Positions 34,639 through 45,353 of a stretch of DNA of 64,000 nucleotides are shown here, piece by piece. A program made the position numbers and the translations under genes. Origin of the DNA: Bimastos eiseni (lineage: Eukaryota; Annelida; Clitellata; Crassiclitellata; Lumbricidae). Location: contig OY365810.1 of NCBI GenBank assembly GCA_959347315.1, positions 30,522,734 to 30,586,733 of the forward strand, written 5' to 3'. Numbering within the stretch: position 1 is the first letter of the stretch; every line of letters starts with the position of its first letter. The notes beneath the pieces were generated by a model. That model was not told where the DNA came from. It did not search any database and was given only the letters and a program-made list of their open reading frames with translations.

Positions 34639-34749
34639 GTACGGTTATCATGATGCCTACTGAAGCATGCAGCCTCAAATGCACGCACTCACACAAACGC
34701 ACGCGCGCACGTAATCATGCAGTGACACATGCGTTGCTGTAGGTATGTA

Positions 34750-34860
34750 TCAAAACATTTATATGGTGCCTTTAAGAACCTGTTGAACGTACTTATGAGA
34801 GTGCTTACATGAGTGGAAGTTATCTGGAGTTGTTGATGTATACCACAACAAAACACAACT
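34750..34860 (-). mobile_element. LINE-type 3' tail, minus strand
   Basis: ACATTTATATGGTGCCTTTA is a diverged reversed terminus. It lies just before the MITE at 34889. Confidence 0.4.
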
Positions 34861-34888
34861 ATGTTGGTTTAAAGTGCATGGTTGAGAG

Positions 34889-35350
34889 TAGGGCTGTACC
34901 GAGTATTCACTTCGGAGCCGAATAGTGGGCCAAATAGCTATTCGGTATTCGCGCCGAATAGTAGTGGTCAGACCAAATATGAATAGTGGTTACGTGACAT
35001 ATGTTTCTGCACAAAGAGCGGCTGCTATATCAAGTGGACTGAAGTAACTCTCTGCTGTCTGGACCACGGAGTCGCAGTGTCAGCCGTCTCGTTTCTAGGT
35101 TTAGTTACACTGGTTCCATTCCTAGTTTACACAGACTGACGGAAGGATGTAAAAATTGTGTGTACTGAATTTTTTATTTTTAGTTTATGCATCAAATTTA
35201 CTGAACTGAAGCTTTTGCTCATATTTGAAATTTTAAAATTTTTCGATAGTCCTATTTTGTACACTGTTGGTATTAGTATTCAGCCGAATAGTTGGTCCAA
35301 TTATTCGTATTTGGCGGAACAGTGAAAATCACTTATTCAGTACAGCCCTA
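34889..35350. mobile_element. MITE with TAGGGCTGTAC ends (hAT-like)
   Basis: A 462-bp non-coding element in the intron after plexin exon k. Left end TAGGGCTGTACCGAGTATTC; the right end read in reverse is TAGGGCTGTACTGAATAAG. Flanking octamers gttgagag / gttaagat match at 6 of 8. The subterminal motif GCCGAATAGT occurs several times near the ends, as transposase-binding repeats often do. It is distinct from the TAGGGATGAACC family. Confidence 0.7.
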
Positions 35351-35684
35351 GTTAAGATGACTTGCCTCTTTCAAATTACTTTTGCACCATAATCCATCAT
35401 AGACTGTGTATCTTTCTCGTGGACTCGTCCTCTGAATGTTAAGCTTTGTTTTTGGTGTTCCATTGGCTCATTGGTGCCTAGTGCATTAGACACTTGTGCC
35501 TTAGATATTAATATTTGCAATTAAAATAACCAGATGCTGTGTGTCATTGTGTTCATTTTAATGTTCTGTGTGTTAATAACAAGATTACATTTAAACTTTG
35601 GATGAGGAGGAGTGAGAATACTTAAGATTTTGTCAAAGTTGTGTTGAATATCTAAATCAGTGAGTGCTTGTTTTTGTTTGACAG

Positions 35685-35778
35685 TGGAGGGTCAAGGATC
35701 TTCGTGAGAGGCAAGAGACTTGACTCTGTAACCAACCCAAGTATGGTCGTCTATGTTGAAGGACAGAGCATTCGCAGT
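35685..35778 (+). CDS. PLXNA: Plexin exon l: IPT3, first part
   Basis: Acceptor tttgacag, donor gtacgt. Reads SGGSRIFVRGKRLDSVTNPS, then VVYVEGQSIRS, matching SGGT.L.V.G..L..V..P of IPT3. It ends in phase 0. In the intron (35779-36669) I see a short TGCG/TATG tract near 36400-36480 and nothing else. Confidence 0.92.
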
Positions 35779-36669
35779 GTACGTTATCAAATGTTTCTAT
35801 TTTTTCGTAAATACTACCAAATTTGTCCTCATGCATCTTGATCAGTTGATTATTTCTTATGTGCTATATAAATGATGATGTACTGTTAGCATAATGAGGA
35901 TTTTCATTTATTAAAAAGATGACAATGGTTGACACTGCTTACAAGAGAACTCCACACATATTTAAATTGACGTTACATTGTTAGGTTGATAGTGAAAATG
36001 CAAGCGACTGTTGTTGTGAAGCTATGTCTTAGCTGTGTTTCAATTTAGTGATACATTTACATATGGGACAGTGACATCCAAGGTTGCGCACAGTTTGACC
36101 GTGCGACATGTGACGATTTCACGTAATGTGTCCAGTACGTGAACCCACAATTGCATAGATGGAAAGCAACTCAGCCACCATGCATCTGCAGCAACTGTTA
36201 AGTTTTGACTTCATTTTAAGGACCCATATGCTCCATCAGCATGCCTTTCTGTGTAGTGAACTAAACTGATAGGGACCTGTAATAAAACAGCATAGACCTC
36301 TTTATCTTATCTTACCTTGTCTGCCTGGTTCCAGAATGCTTTATCACACTGTTTTCGAGATAGGCTTACTGTTGGAGTCTCTTAATCAGTGACCTAGTTT
36401 GGTGTGTGCGTTCGTGCGGGCGTGCGTGCGTTTGCATGTATTTAGGTATTTATGTCTCTATGTATGTATGTGTATGCTATGAGCATGTAAGCACCTGTCT
36501 GAATGAGTATATGGCACCTTTGAAGCACTTCTCAAAGTGCTGGAACATTTTCTGTTCAAGAGTTCTTAGAATGTGCGCCTAAGTTTAGCTGAAAATTCTA
36601 GCTTAATTTAAATTCCATTGACTATGGCTCTAGCTCAATTTTAATCGGTTAACATTTTCTCTGTTATAG

Positions 36670-36939
36670 CCATGTGACCTTGTAAGCAATGAGCTGATGA
36701 TCTGCACGGCTCCAAATCTTCATAGCCTGAGCCAGCCGGCACTGTCCGAGCCGGTTCCCGACGAGCCATTGGCTGTTCACTACGGCTTCATTTTGGATGG
36801 TGTAGGATCGTTGGCCAATATCACGACCTCAGAAGCGGGGTTTCACATGTTCCTTGTTTACCCTGACCCAAAGTTTGAAGAGTTTGAAGGTGGTGTGAAG
36901 CAGTTCTTCTCAAGCAAGAACGAATACCTCACCATCAAT
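36670..36939 (+). CDS. PLXNA: Plexin exon m: end of IPT3, start of IPT4
   Basis: Acceptor ctgttatag, donor gtaagc, 90 codons, phase 0 at both ends. Reads PCDLVSNELMICTAPNL, then HYGFILDGVGSLANI and FLVYPDPKFEEFE, the C...N...(V/I)C.(A/T)P and (L/Y)GF.(M/L)D.V..L pattern between IPT3 and IPT4. The intron (36940-37469) holds nothing I recognise. Confidence 0.94.
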
Positions 36940-37469
36940 GTAAGCATTCTGACCAATGTGCTATCCAATTCTCAAAATATTAAATTAATGTCTATTTAAA
37001 GTCTAAAGTCAATCAAAACTCTTAAAGTCAGTAAGTAATGGGTATTCATATACCCTTGTATGATGTAAATTATTTTGCTTAAATTTCAAGTGGGGTATGC
37101 CTGTAAAATCTATTCAACAATTGTTTGAAGCAATAGTGATTTAAAACAATAATATGGACGTGCTATGTATTATCCATACGTTCTGTTAACGCTTCAATGC
37201 GTATGTAGATAATTGTGCTCACTAAATATTTTTATACTCAGATCCTCATGCTGATTTAGCCATTGGTTATATGTTGTCTTCTTCTAAGCATGTGGTGCAA
37301 TTTTTAAATGATAGTGTAAATAATAACTTGTTAGTGATTTTGTTCTTAGTGTAATTGTTAACTGATCGTGTAAATGATAATGACGTTAGTTATTTTATTC
37401 TAGTTTCTCATTGTTGTTGATCGGCTCGACTGTTCTCTTCTGATTTTCTTTTATTTGCATAACATCTAG

Positions 37470-37619
37470 GGCAAATACCTGACGTTGGCCCTGACAGAAA
37501 ACGACATCCGAGTGACGGTCAGCGATCTCGAATGTGGCATAACATCCATATCAAGCACTCAGTTGACCTGTTTACCATCTGATCTGCATTTACAATCAAC
37601 GGTCATTGGTAAAGTCTTG
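37470..37619 (+). CDS. PLXNA: Plexin exon n: IPT4
   Basis: Acceptor aacatctag, donor gtgagt, 50 codons, phase 0. Reads GKYLTLALTENDIRVTVSDL, then CGITSISSTQLTCLP, matching the last IPT repeat with its G..L.....(D)..VT(V/I)....C.......L.C.P pattern. The intron that follows (37620-38789) holds a minus-strand LINE fragment with coding sequence and a three-unit AT-rich repeat. Confidence 0.92.
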
Positions 37620-38153
37620 GTGAGTTTACTCGTCACATGTCCTAGATACGACATTTAATTGTCCTGACCTATGGCTCAACAAAATGAGAATGGTCACATT
37701 TCAACACAAGTTATGCTTTTAGATTATAGTTTCTGTTGTTGGGTCCTTTAATGAGTTGTTCAAGAAGAGGCACCATCATTATATGTAAGGATGTTACACA
37801 AGTCAAAATAATAAATATTACTTATTATGTATATACAGATATCTTAATTATATTATAAGTTTATATATGTATCATAAGGTTGATAAAAACATATTATAAT
37901 AATAAAAATGTTACACACTAAATCAGAACAGTGTGATGAAACAACGTTATGCAGCCTTCCTTTAAGTAAGCATTACTACATTTTAATTGCCCTATTCAGT
38001 GACCTATTTAGTGTAATAGAAAACAAACAATTGCTGCTGGTAAAGACAAATTAAATGTTGTACCAATGACAGTTTTGTCATTAATAGTGTATTGTGTACT
38101 GTAGGCTGTAGTGAGTAATATTATTAGTAAATATACAATACAATGCAACTAGG

Positions 38154-38515
38154 TATTTATAAAGCACTTTGACAAGACAAGTCTTGCACAAAAGCGTGCT
38201 GTGATGCATTCTTAGTCATAGATCAGGGAGAATAGGTAGATCTTCAGTTCTGTTTTGAAAAAAGCAACAGTTGTGGCTTGACGAACTGAAATTGGGAGAC
38301 TAGTCCATTCTGTGGGTTTTGTAACTGAGAATGCACGGTCTCCAAACTTCTTTGTGCGAGGTATGGTAAAGTCTCCACGCGTAGATGAACGGAGTCCTCT
38401 TGAGGTAGAGGCAGCGCATGACGCAACCATGGACGTCGTGTACGAGGTGGAGGTTCATGAGAAGGGAAATCTTGAAGGCAATACGGGCATGGATGGGGAG
38501 CCAGTGTAGCAAGTA
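38154..38515 (-). mobile_element. Non-LTR retrotransposon 3' end with C-terminal reverse transcriptase remnant
   Basis: Read on the minus strand: LHWLPIHARIAFKI, then after a frameshift near 38400 PRTKKFGDRAFSVTKPTEW, TSLPISVRQ and FFKTELKIYLFSL before a stop, then a short 3' UTR ending in GTGCTTTATAAATA. The order LHWLPI..RI.FK / GDRAFS...W.SLP..(I/V)R / FK..LK.YLF is the classic C-terminus of CR1/L2/Rex1-group LINEs. 5' truncated and frameshifted, so dead. Confidence 0.85.
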
Positions 38516-38606
38516 AACAATTATATGTATAATAATTAAACAAGTAAACAAACAATTATATGTATAATAATTAAACAAGTAAACAGTTATATGTATAATA
38601 ATTAAT
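38514..38606. repeat. Three-unit AT-rich tandem repeat
   Basis: Three copies of CAATTATATGTATAATAATT or a close variant with AAACAAGTAAA between them, directly upstream (by LINE orientation) of the LINE fragment at 38154. Confidence 0.85.
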
Positions 38607-38789
38607 CAGTGAGGCAATTGCAATCAGTGAGAACCAAAAGAATTATTCTGAGCGGATTTGTTTTGGTCTCTATATTACTTTACACACTATATTTTATAAA
38701 GTTGGCTTAAATTTTAGATTCATGAATTTGTATCAGGGCTGTGCTATAAAGATGTATGTCATGTGGAGGTCTGTGCTGTTTTTGGCTAG

Positions 38790-39033
38790 GTTCACATTGG
38801 CAACAATACCAGTTATTTCATTGGAGACCTCAAGTACGAGGGTCCGCAGAGCTTCCTACTGACGCTGCCATTCCTCGTTGGCATTGCGGGAGGAGCGGCG
38901 GTCCTTGTCACAATCATAGTCATCATCTGTGTCGCATATCGACGCAAGTCGCGCGAGAGCGATCGAGTCATGAAGCGAATGAAGAATTCGATGGATGTCC
39001 TGGAGGCAAGAGTTGCCAAGGAATGCAAGGAGG
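38790..39033 (+). CDS. PLXNA: Plexin exon o: membrane-proximal strand, transmembrane helix, juxtamembrane
   Basis: Acceptor tggctag, donor gtgagc. Extracellular GNNTSYFIGDLKYEGPQS, then a hydrophobic helix from FLLTLPFLVGIAGGAAVL through VTIIVIICVAY, then the basic stop-transfer RRKSRES and a charged helix VMKRMKNSMDVLEARVAKEC. This is the plexin layout of one membrane span followed by a coiled-coil juxtamembrane segment. It ends one base into a codon. The short intron 39034-39378 is featureless. Confidence 0.96.
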
Positions 39034-39378
39034 GTGAGCGACTGATTGATTACGGGCAAAGGTCTTGCAAGGAGTAATAATGATTTTATGTAATTTAACA
39101 TTTATGTAGCTCTTTTCATAGTGTGGTGTGGATTTTAGGCTGTAATGGTCCCCTGCATTCGTTCGTTCACATATGTGCACTGCCTTTGAGAAAGGAAATT
39201 GTGTGGTGCCCTACAAAAGGAATTCCAAGATAACTAAATTTGTTTATAGTCATTAGTCATGAATATTCATTTGCATTGTGAGCTTATGTCTGATATATCC
39301 CATTGTGTATATATTTAGGTATATTTATATATGTATGTGTATTTGTGACTGGCATTACTTCATTACTTTTGTTTCCAG

Positions 39379-39530
39379 CATTTGCTGAGCTTCAGACCGA
39401 CATGACAGTGGTTACAAGCAACATCTCAGGCCCAGGAGGAATTCCCTTCCGAGAGTATCGTAATTTCTGCATGAGGGTCCTCTTTCCCGGTGTTCCGGGC
39501 AACGAGCATCCTGTTATGAGACCGCTCGAT
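39379..39530 (+). CDS. PLXNA: Plexin exon p: start of cytoplasmic GAP region
   Basis: Acceptor gtttccag, donor gtaaga. Reads AFAELQTDMTVVTSNISG, then GGIPFREYRNFCMRVLFPG and NEHPVMRPLD. The motifs AELQTDM and GIPF.(D/E)YR....RVLFPG...HPV are highly conserved in plexin A. It ends in phase 0. The intron 39531-39990 holds a LINE-type tail near 39750. Confidence 0.96.
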
Positions 39531-39749
39531 GTAAGAAGCTGTTGCTCACACATACTTTGCCATCATGAAACTCGGAAGCAATCTTCCTCATGTGCATTAA
39601 ACTTTAGTGGCTTCTTGTCTCTGTATTTACTTTCTGCTTTAACTTTCTTGGGCATCGGTTGTTCTGTTGTGATCATCAAATTTGATGCATCTGTAGTCTC
39701 TAGATTTTGCTGCCATTTTGACAAATAATTTTTATTGTTAGTATATGTC

Positions 39750-39880
39750 TGAACATTTATATAGCACCGCATCATGTGAACATGACATAGCTTGGACTCA
39801 CACTTAAAGATAATTTATTCGTACCCATCGCCACAGAATGGCTGGTGTCAGGAGATGCTAATGATGATTCCTTGCAAACT
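39750..39880 (-). mobile_element. LINE-type 3' tail, minus strand
   Basis: GAACATTTATATAGCACCGC, the reversed terminus, between plexin exons p and q. Confidence 0.45.
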
Positions 39881-39990
39881 TTGGTTTTAAAGATTTGTCT
39901 TGAACTGCAGCATTTTGTCCTAGAAATTGGTCTTTACCATTTCTGTAACTTATGTACTTTGCATTTGAACGTAAACTTCGTCGTTTGCAG

Positions 39991-40181
39991 ACGGAGGTGC
40001 CTTCGACTGAGGCGACTCAGTACGGTCTGAAGCTCTTCGAGCAACTCATCAGCAACAAAACATTTCTTCTGCTCTTCATTCGCACTCTTGAACAGCATGA
40101 GAATTTCGCTGTTCAGGAAAAGGTGAACGTTGCATCGCTTTTGTCCGTTGCACTTCAGGATCGCATGGTTTACCACACGGA
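39991..40181 (+). CDS. PLXNA: Plexin exon q: R-GAP half 1
   Basis: Acceptor gtttgcag, donor gtgagt. Reads TQYGLKLFEQLISNKTFLLL, then FIRTLEQHENFAVQEKVNVA and SLLSVALQDRMVYHT, matching the plexin helix block L.QL...K.FLL.FI.TLE.Q..F...(D)..NVASL(L/I)..ALQ. It ends two bases into a codon. The following intron (40182-40820) contains a 25-bp tandem repeat. Confidence 0.96.
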
Positions 40182-40489
40182 GTGAGTTCTCCCACTTTCC
40201 ATCTAATGGGATTTTTATGCTCAAGCAGTCTTCTAAAACAATCTCTAGGAAGACTGGTTATTGTAAATTTTGAAATTCCCAAAACCTTGTCATACTTATT
40301 TAAAGCCTATTCATGGTTTAGGTTTCATTCCTGTTGGAAGTGATGTATCGTCAAGTGAAAAATGTTTCTCTATAGTTGGTTCCTCCTTGGCAGTATAGTG
40401 AATTATTCAGTTATGTCGGATTGGCAAGACCGAGTATTACTTTGAGTAGTGACCTTGATGGGACGACACTATATAAATATCTGTGTATA

Positions 40490-40672
40490 ACATCAGAGTG
40501 TTACATCAGTGTATTACCTTCATTAACACATCAGTGTATTAGCTTCATTAATACATTGGTGTATTACCGTCATTAATACATTGGTGTATTGTCTTCATTA
40601 ATACATTAGTGTATTACCTTCATTAATACATTAGTGTATTACCTTCATTAATACATTAGTGTATTACCTTCA
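40490..40672. repeat. 25-bp minisatellite
   Basis: About seven units of CATTAATACATTAGTGTATT plus ACCTT in the intron before plexin exon r. Confidence 0.92.
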
Positions 40673-40820
40673 GTCTGCTGACTAGCAATTGTTTCTTTGA
40701 GTCTTGTCGACATGATGTGATGTATAAAAAATTTTTATGTCTGACTGTAATAGAAGAATAGTTGGAATATATGACATGGCTATTGCTGAATATTCATATG
40801 AATTTTCTTCGCACCTTAAG

Positions 40821-40965
40821 CATTCTGAAGACGCTTCTGGCTGAGTTGATTGAGCGAGCCATGGCCGGGAAATGTCATCCGAAGCTTCTGCTTCGACGCA
40901 CAGAGTCTGTGGCCGAGAAAATGCTCACCAATTGGTTTACGTTCCTGCTCTACAGGTTCCTCAGG
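40821..40965 (+). CDS. PLXNA: Plexin exon r: R-GAP half 1 with first arginine motif
   Basis: Acceptor caccttaag, donor gtgagc. Reads [20 protein letters not shown], then [28 protein letters not shown] is the first conserved arginine site of plexin GAPs and is intact. It ends in phase 0. The intron 40966-41707 holds a LINE-type tail near 41380. Confidence 0.97.
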
Positions 40966-41379
40966 GTGAGCGACTTGACTTTGATCTACTCAGCCGTGTT
41001 TTACATTGATCAATCACATATGAGCTATCCAAATTTATATTATTAAGGGTGTATATTCATCGATTTTGAATTTTTAGTGAGTGATTTCGTTTAATGAATG
41101 TCAGTTTATGACTGGATGGCAGATGCATGGGACATTGTTGTGTAATTACAAGCCAGTGTGTATGCCAGCTAATGGAACTGTTTAATTAAGCAGCGTCAGG
41201 TGACAAATAAGGCCACAAATTTAAGGGATGTTTTAGTGTTGTTTATGATCGTCAGGGAGTTTCTGATTTGAAGGACAACTGATAGGCACTGGAGCAGATG
41301 GACGGTCTCACACAGGTTTTCTCTTCTGTCACTGCTGACTCTCTTTTCCAATTTATTGTATTTGTCTATTACTATTATT

Positions 41380-41530
41380 ATGGATTTATAAAGCACTACT
41401 ATATTATGACCAAACATGAATCGATGGCACGAAGCAATTGTAAGTGAAGGTTCCACGTAGTATTGATATCTGAAGAGGCTCCAACCCGCGCTCTCCAGTT
41501 GCTCATCTTTGTTTACCCTAATCAATAAGC
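41380..41530 (-). mobile_element. LINE-type 3' tail, minus strand
   Basis: ATTATTATGGATTTATAAAG then CACTACT, a diverged reversed terminus with a residual ATT tail, between plexin exons r and s. Confidence 0.4.
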
Positions 41531-41707
41531 AACTATGTCCCACAATTGTAATTGATGAAAATGTCTGTCACTGATTTAAGCAAAGAACTTCAAAGGGTAT
41601 CTTGGCTTTTGCTGAACATAATGTTGTGTGTGGGAGACACATACATGTATGGGTCACCTGTTGTGAGAAATGTTTTGACTGTTCTGCGACTGTTGTGTGT
41701 GGTCTAG

Positions 41708-41854
41708 GAGAGCGTGGGGGAGCCACTGTTCGTCCTGTTCCGGGCAATCAAGCAGCAGGTGGAGAAGGGACCAATAGACGCCGTCAGTGGGGAAGCAAAA
41801 TACTCGCTCAGTGAAGACAAGCTCATCAGACAACAGATTGATTATCACCCAATG
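41708..41854 (+). CDS. PLXNA: Plexin exon s: GAP to GTPase-binding domain link
   Basis: Acceptor gtggtctag, donor gtttgt, 49 codons, phase 0. Reads [20 protein letters not shown], then [20 protein letters not shown] and IDY, near identical in form to vertebrate and insect plexin A. The intron (41855-43256) carries a plus-strand LINE 3' end near 42230, a SINE copy at 42748-42975 and a LINE tail near 43070. Confidence 0.97.
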
Positions 41855-42059
41855 GTTTGTCTCTCAATGGTTTTTTATCATTATTGCTCTATATTACGAT
41901 ACAACAACACTGCCCAAATGATTGTAATCACTTATGCCTGTGTTTTTGCTAGGTTGCCTCTTTAGAGTGTGTGTGTAAAAAAACTGTTAGTTGTTACCTC
42001 AACAAAACTGCCCCATGTTTATCTTAACCTCCTGGTCTAGAAGAATTTAAAGGAGTTAT

Positions 42060-42275
42060 GTATTCTGACTCCATCTGTCTGTATCTGACTGGGCTTTAAC
42101 AGAAAAACCTTGTTGGTAACATTCTTGTGTTTCATACCACTCAAGTTGACTCAACTGTGTTTTATACCAACCTGTCCTATTTAGCCGGAGTTGGGTCGGG
42201 AGTGCATCTGAGCAGATGTCTTGAAGGGTGCTATATAAATCCTCCAATTAAATAAAACTAAATAAAATAAGTAAA
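42060..42275 (+). mobile_element. LINE-type 3' tail
   Basis: Ends GAAGGGTGCTATATAAATCC followed by AAATAAAACTAAATAAAAT. The terminal GTGCTATATAAAT is the shared 3' end seen in many copies in the window. No coding remnant is clear. Confidence 0.55.
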
Positions 42276-42747
42276 GAAATTCTTAATTAGTTTAATCGTT
42301 AGTGAGTCGGAACACTACAGTTGACTTAACATTCGTTGCATGGATTGCTTGTTGATTGTACTAATTTTTATGATGTATAGTTGCAACTGTTAAGACCACA
42401 GACAAGTTGTTTGAGTTGTTTAGACATGGTTGCATGTGACATTAAGCAGTTAAGATGCATTGATCTGTCCAATGAGAGTCATGTGTTGTAATGATATGCT
42501 GTCCTATATATGCCCAACACTTGAGGATTTCTCACTTTCTGACTGAGTGACTTTGGTGAATAAAATGAGGGCCTCATCTGTACACTATTCTGATTTATAA
42601 TGAATGCTGCAGAATATTCATCTGTTTAAGCACCTGTCATGCAAAGCAAAAGACTTCTGTGAATGAATAGAGCTACATAGAAAGTACATTTTAAACTTTT
42701 TTTGAAACACAAAGCTTTTTGGCTTCCTAAATAGTTCCAGATAGATA

Positions 42748-42975
42748 AGTGTGGCATGGTGGTCAATTGGTTAGGGCGGTCGGCCCGTAATGCTCAGTGT
42801 GCACTGAGTGAGCGGGTTCGACCCTTGTCCAGGGTGTCACTGTGTATGGACCCTGAGCAAGTCCTTTGCACACAATTGCTCTGCATTACAACTGCAGTTG
42901 CACCGTTGAGGCGTGTGTGCACCTCCAAACTATACTGTAGGAAGGGCGATATCAAATAACAGTTGTATTGTATTG
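42748..42975 (+). mobile_element. SINE family B, better preserved copy
   Basis: A tRNA-like head: GTGGTCAATTGGTTAGGGCG (A box), GTGAGCGGGTTCGACCC (B box). The body is ACCCTGAGCAAGTCCTTTGC and the 3' end is a repeated TTGTATTGTATTGTAT tail, as expected of a retroposed tRNA-derived SINE. Confidence 0.72.
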
Positions 42976-43064
42976 TATAGATCCAGGAAGACTGTTTTGG
43001 GTGTGTGGACCAGTGACCCAAAGAGCCATTGATACATTGTGCAATTCAATTGTGATTCTACATT

Positions 43065-43200
43065 TATATAGCACCACTCAAAGAGCAAACTATTCAGGCC
43101 TCTGTGCTTGCCCATATAATGTTGGACTAGACCTGAGACTGGTTTGTGCAGATGTATCACGTGTGATGTTAATTAGAGGAATAATTAATTTTATACTCAT
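43065..43200 (-). mobile_element. LINE-type 3' tail, minus strand
   Basis: CTACATTTATATAGCACCAC, the reversed terminus, followed by AAAGAGCAAAC as in the copy at 26165 (CGAGCGAAAC). Confidence 0.5.
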
Positions 43201-43256
43201 TAGGATTGATTAAAGGACTGTTGGTGATTAGCATTGCACTGATTTTAATGCCACAG

Positions 43257-43416
43257 ACGCTGCGTGTTCTCGACCCAGACATTCAGTTCATGCAGGAGTA
43301 CATGGTCAAAGTGCTTGACTGTGACAACATTTCTCAAGTGAAGGAGAAGATCCTTGATGCCATCTACCGGAACAGTCTACATTCCAGCAGACCCAATAAA
43401 GATGACGTTGAACTGG
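43257..43416 (+). CDS. PLXNA: Plexin exon t: Rho-GTPase-binding domain, part 1
   Basis: Acceptor atgccacag, donor gtaacg. Reads TLRVLDPD, then VKVLDCDNISQVKEKILDAI and SSRPNKDDVEL. VKVLDCD.I(S/T)Q.KEK(I/L)LDA.Y is the ubiquitin-like GTPase-binding fold of plexins. It ends one base into a codon. The intron (43417-43936) starts with a TA microsatellite at 43447-43545. Confidence 0.96.
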
Positions 43417-43446
43417 GTAACGTAATCTCACATCTATTGATGTCAT

Positions 43447-43459
43447 ATATATTTATATA

Positions 43460-43506
<47 letters not shown>

Positions 43507-43545
43507 ACACACACACATATATATGTATATATATATATACAGCTA
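43447..43545. repeat. TA microsatellite
   Basis: A TA run with a CACACACATATA centre, starting about 30 bases after the donor of plexin exon t. Confidence 0.9.
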
Positions 43546-43936
43546 TAAAAATAGGTCAATTACTTAACACAATTTTTCACATAATTTTATATGTGAATTT
43601 TGGGGTTAAGTTGAAAACCATTGTGGTGCAGTGATCCTTTGTTTTGCAGTTATAATGTAACCATCGCATAAATGGTGTCTAGTCATAGAACCCCATCTAA
43701 CAATGGTTTTCATCGATATGTAAGGAATGACTGATAATTAATCCTACCATGGCTTTTGTAAAACTAAAATCTAGACAATGTCTATTCTGTGGTTGGGATT
43801 TATGATGATGTTGCTCTATTGTGCTTCTTGTATTGAATAGATTTCTTGATGAGGCACTGTATCAAGTTTCATTGATTGTTTGCTTGATTGATTTGATTGA
43901 TTGAATGGTTGATTTATTGATTGACTGCTATTGAAG

Positions 43937-44137
43937 AATGGAGAACGGGAGCAACAGGCTGTGTCCCACTAAGAGACGAAGACTTGACAACAAAACATGA
44001 TGGAGAGTTCAGGCGCCTTAACACTCTAGCTCACTACTGCGTACCCGAGGGAGCGCTCATGGCCCTTGTGCCCAAGAAATGCTCCATGGTTAATCTTGCT
44101 CTGAGTACAGAGAAAATTGCACAGTCATCGAGGTTTG
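43937..44137 (+). CDS. PLXNA: Plexin exon u: Rho-GTPase-binding domain, part 2
   Basis: The acceptor (ctgctattgaag) has a weak pyrimidine tract; the donor is gtaagt. The join with the previous exon reads ELEWRTGA, then LRDEDLTTKHDGEFRRLNTL, then AHYCVPEGALMALVPKK. The DEDVTT...RLNTL.HY.V..G..(V/M)ALVPK pattern is diagnostic. It ends one base into a codon. The short intron 44138-44444 is featureless. Confidence 0.95.
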
Positions 44138-44444
44138 GTAAGTGGATTATTTGAAGAGAAGATTCTGTTAAGTGATGGTTGATAACATGTTAGGATAAAA
44201 GTATATCTCGTATATTAATGATTTGATAAGTTTGGTAAGTACTTTTAATTTTTCATCTAGAGGTGATTGTGTTATTGGGTAAGAAATGGCATTTATGTAT
44301 TTTTGCTTCTGACAGTGTTAGAGTATTCGTGAACATGGTCCTTAGATCAGACTTACGTGAAAGCAATGTACAGAACTAAGAAACATGATTATCAACCAGT
44401 CATCGTCCTTACGATCATGACTTACAGCAGTATTTCTGTTGCAG

Positions 44445-44542
44445 ATGGATTTTTCTCAGGAAGCCTGCCACACAGTCCATCCGTTTTGGCTTCGAACACC
44501 ATAAATAAGTCACATGACTATGGTTCCAGATACTACCATCTC
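44445..44542 (+). CDS. PLXNA: Plexin exon v: variable loop before R-GAP half 2
   Basis: Acceptor gttgcag, donor gtaagt. Reads DGFFSGSLPHSPSV, then INKSHDYGSRYYHL. This Ser-rich loop is poorly conserved, but the end (YYHL before VKPHD) corresponds to WHLVK in vertebrate plexins. It ends in phase 0. The intron 44543-45055 holds a tRNA-like SINE candidate near 44625. Confidence 0.9.
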
Positions 44543-44624
44543 GTAAGTCTGGACCTTCTGTACATCATTTGGATTGCCTGGTATTGATTTATGAAATGAG
44601 TTAATCAGAACAACCTTTTCTGTG

Positions 44625-44790
44625 GGTGGAGCCGTAGATTAATAGGCAACACACTGGTGTGCAGAGCGGAGGAACTAAGTTCGATTCCCATATCTCCGTA
44701 AGGTTGACTAGTCCTTCTTTCGTTTGGCTATGGCACTGGTTAAATTAGATTAAACATTGTGATGGCGCCTTGCATGGCTGCCAACAGTTA
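44625..44790 (+). mobile_element. tRNA-like SINE candidate
   Basis: GGAGCCGTAGATTAATAGGC resembles a tRNA 5' half with A box and GAACTAAGTTCGATTCCCAT a B box, about 45 bases apart. Found once in the window, so the body and end are not defined. Confidence 0.4.
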
Positions 44791-45055
44791 AATTCGACTC
44801 CTGTAATAACTTGTCAGGATTTGTTCATACTACAATTGTTATCATACTGCAGCTTGTCTGTTGGAAAGTAGGCATCAATTATTATTATTTTCTATTTATT
44901 ATTTCTATTTATTATTTCTATTTATTATTTATTCATTTTCTCGTGTGTTAAGTTATTAATTAATTGAGTGGTTGATTCATCATTTGGTTTAAAAAATGTT
45001 TACTTTAACATATTAAATTATCTATTATTCTATAATTGCAATCTTTTTGTGCCAG

Positions 45056-45148
45056 GTTAAGCCACACGACCCAGATCTTCAGAAGGAGGGTGAAAGAGGG
45101 AGTAAGATGGTCTCGGAAATCTATCTTACTCGTCTACTCTCCACCAAG
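45056..45148 (+). CDS. PLXNA: Plexin exon w: start of R-GAP half 2
   Basis: Acceptor tttgtgccag, donor gtaaga, 31 codons, phase 0. Reads [20 protein letters not shown], then [11 protein letters not shown], the E(R)[14 protein letters not shown](A/S)TKG block of plexin A. The intron 45149-45798 carries a hAT-type MITE copy. Confidence 0.97.
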
Positions 45149-45353
45149 GTAAGAAAGCCCCGTTGTATAGTCACTTGCTCCTTCTAATGTATGTTTCCAA
45201 GAGAAGCTGAATTAAATGCTGGTGCTGGATATAATGAGTGTGTTGGAGATGTTAGCAGCAGCATTCATCATGACGATAACGGTGGTGGAGGCAATGATTG
45301 TGATGGTGGTGGTTGTGATGAAGACCTGAGCAGCAATATTATTGTGATTCAAT

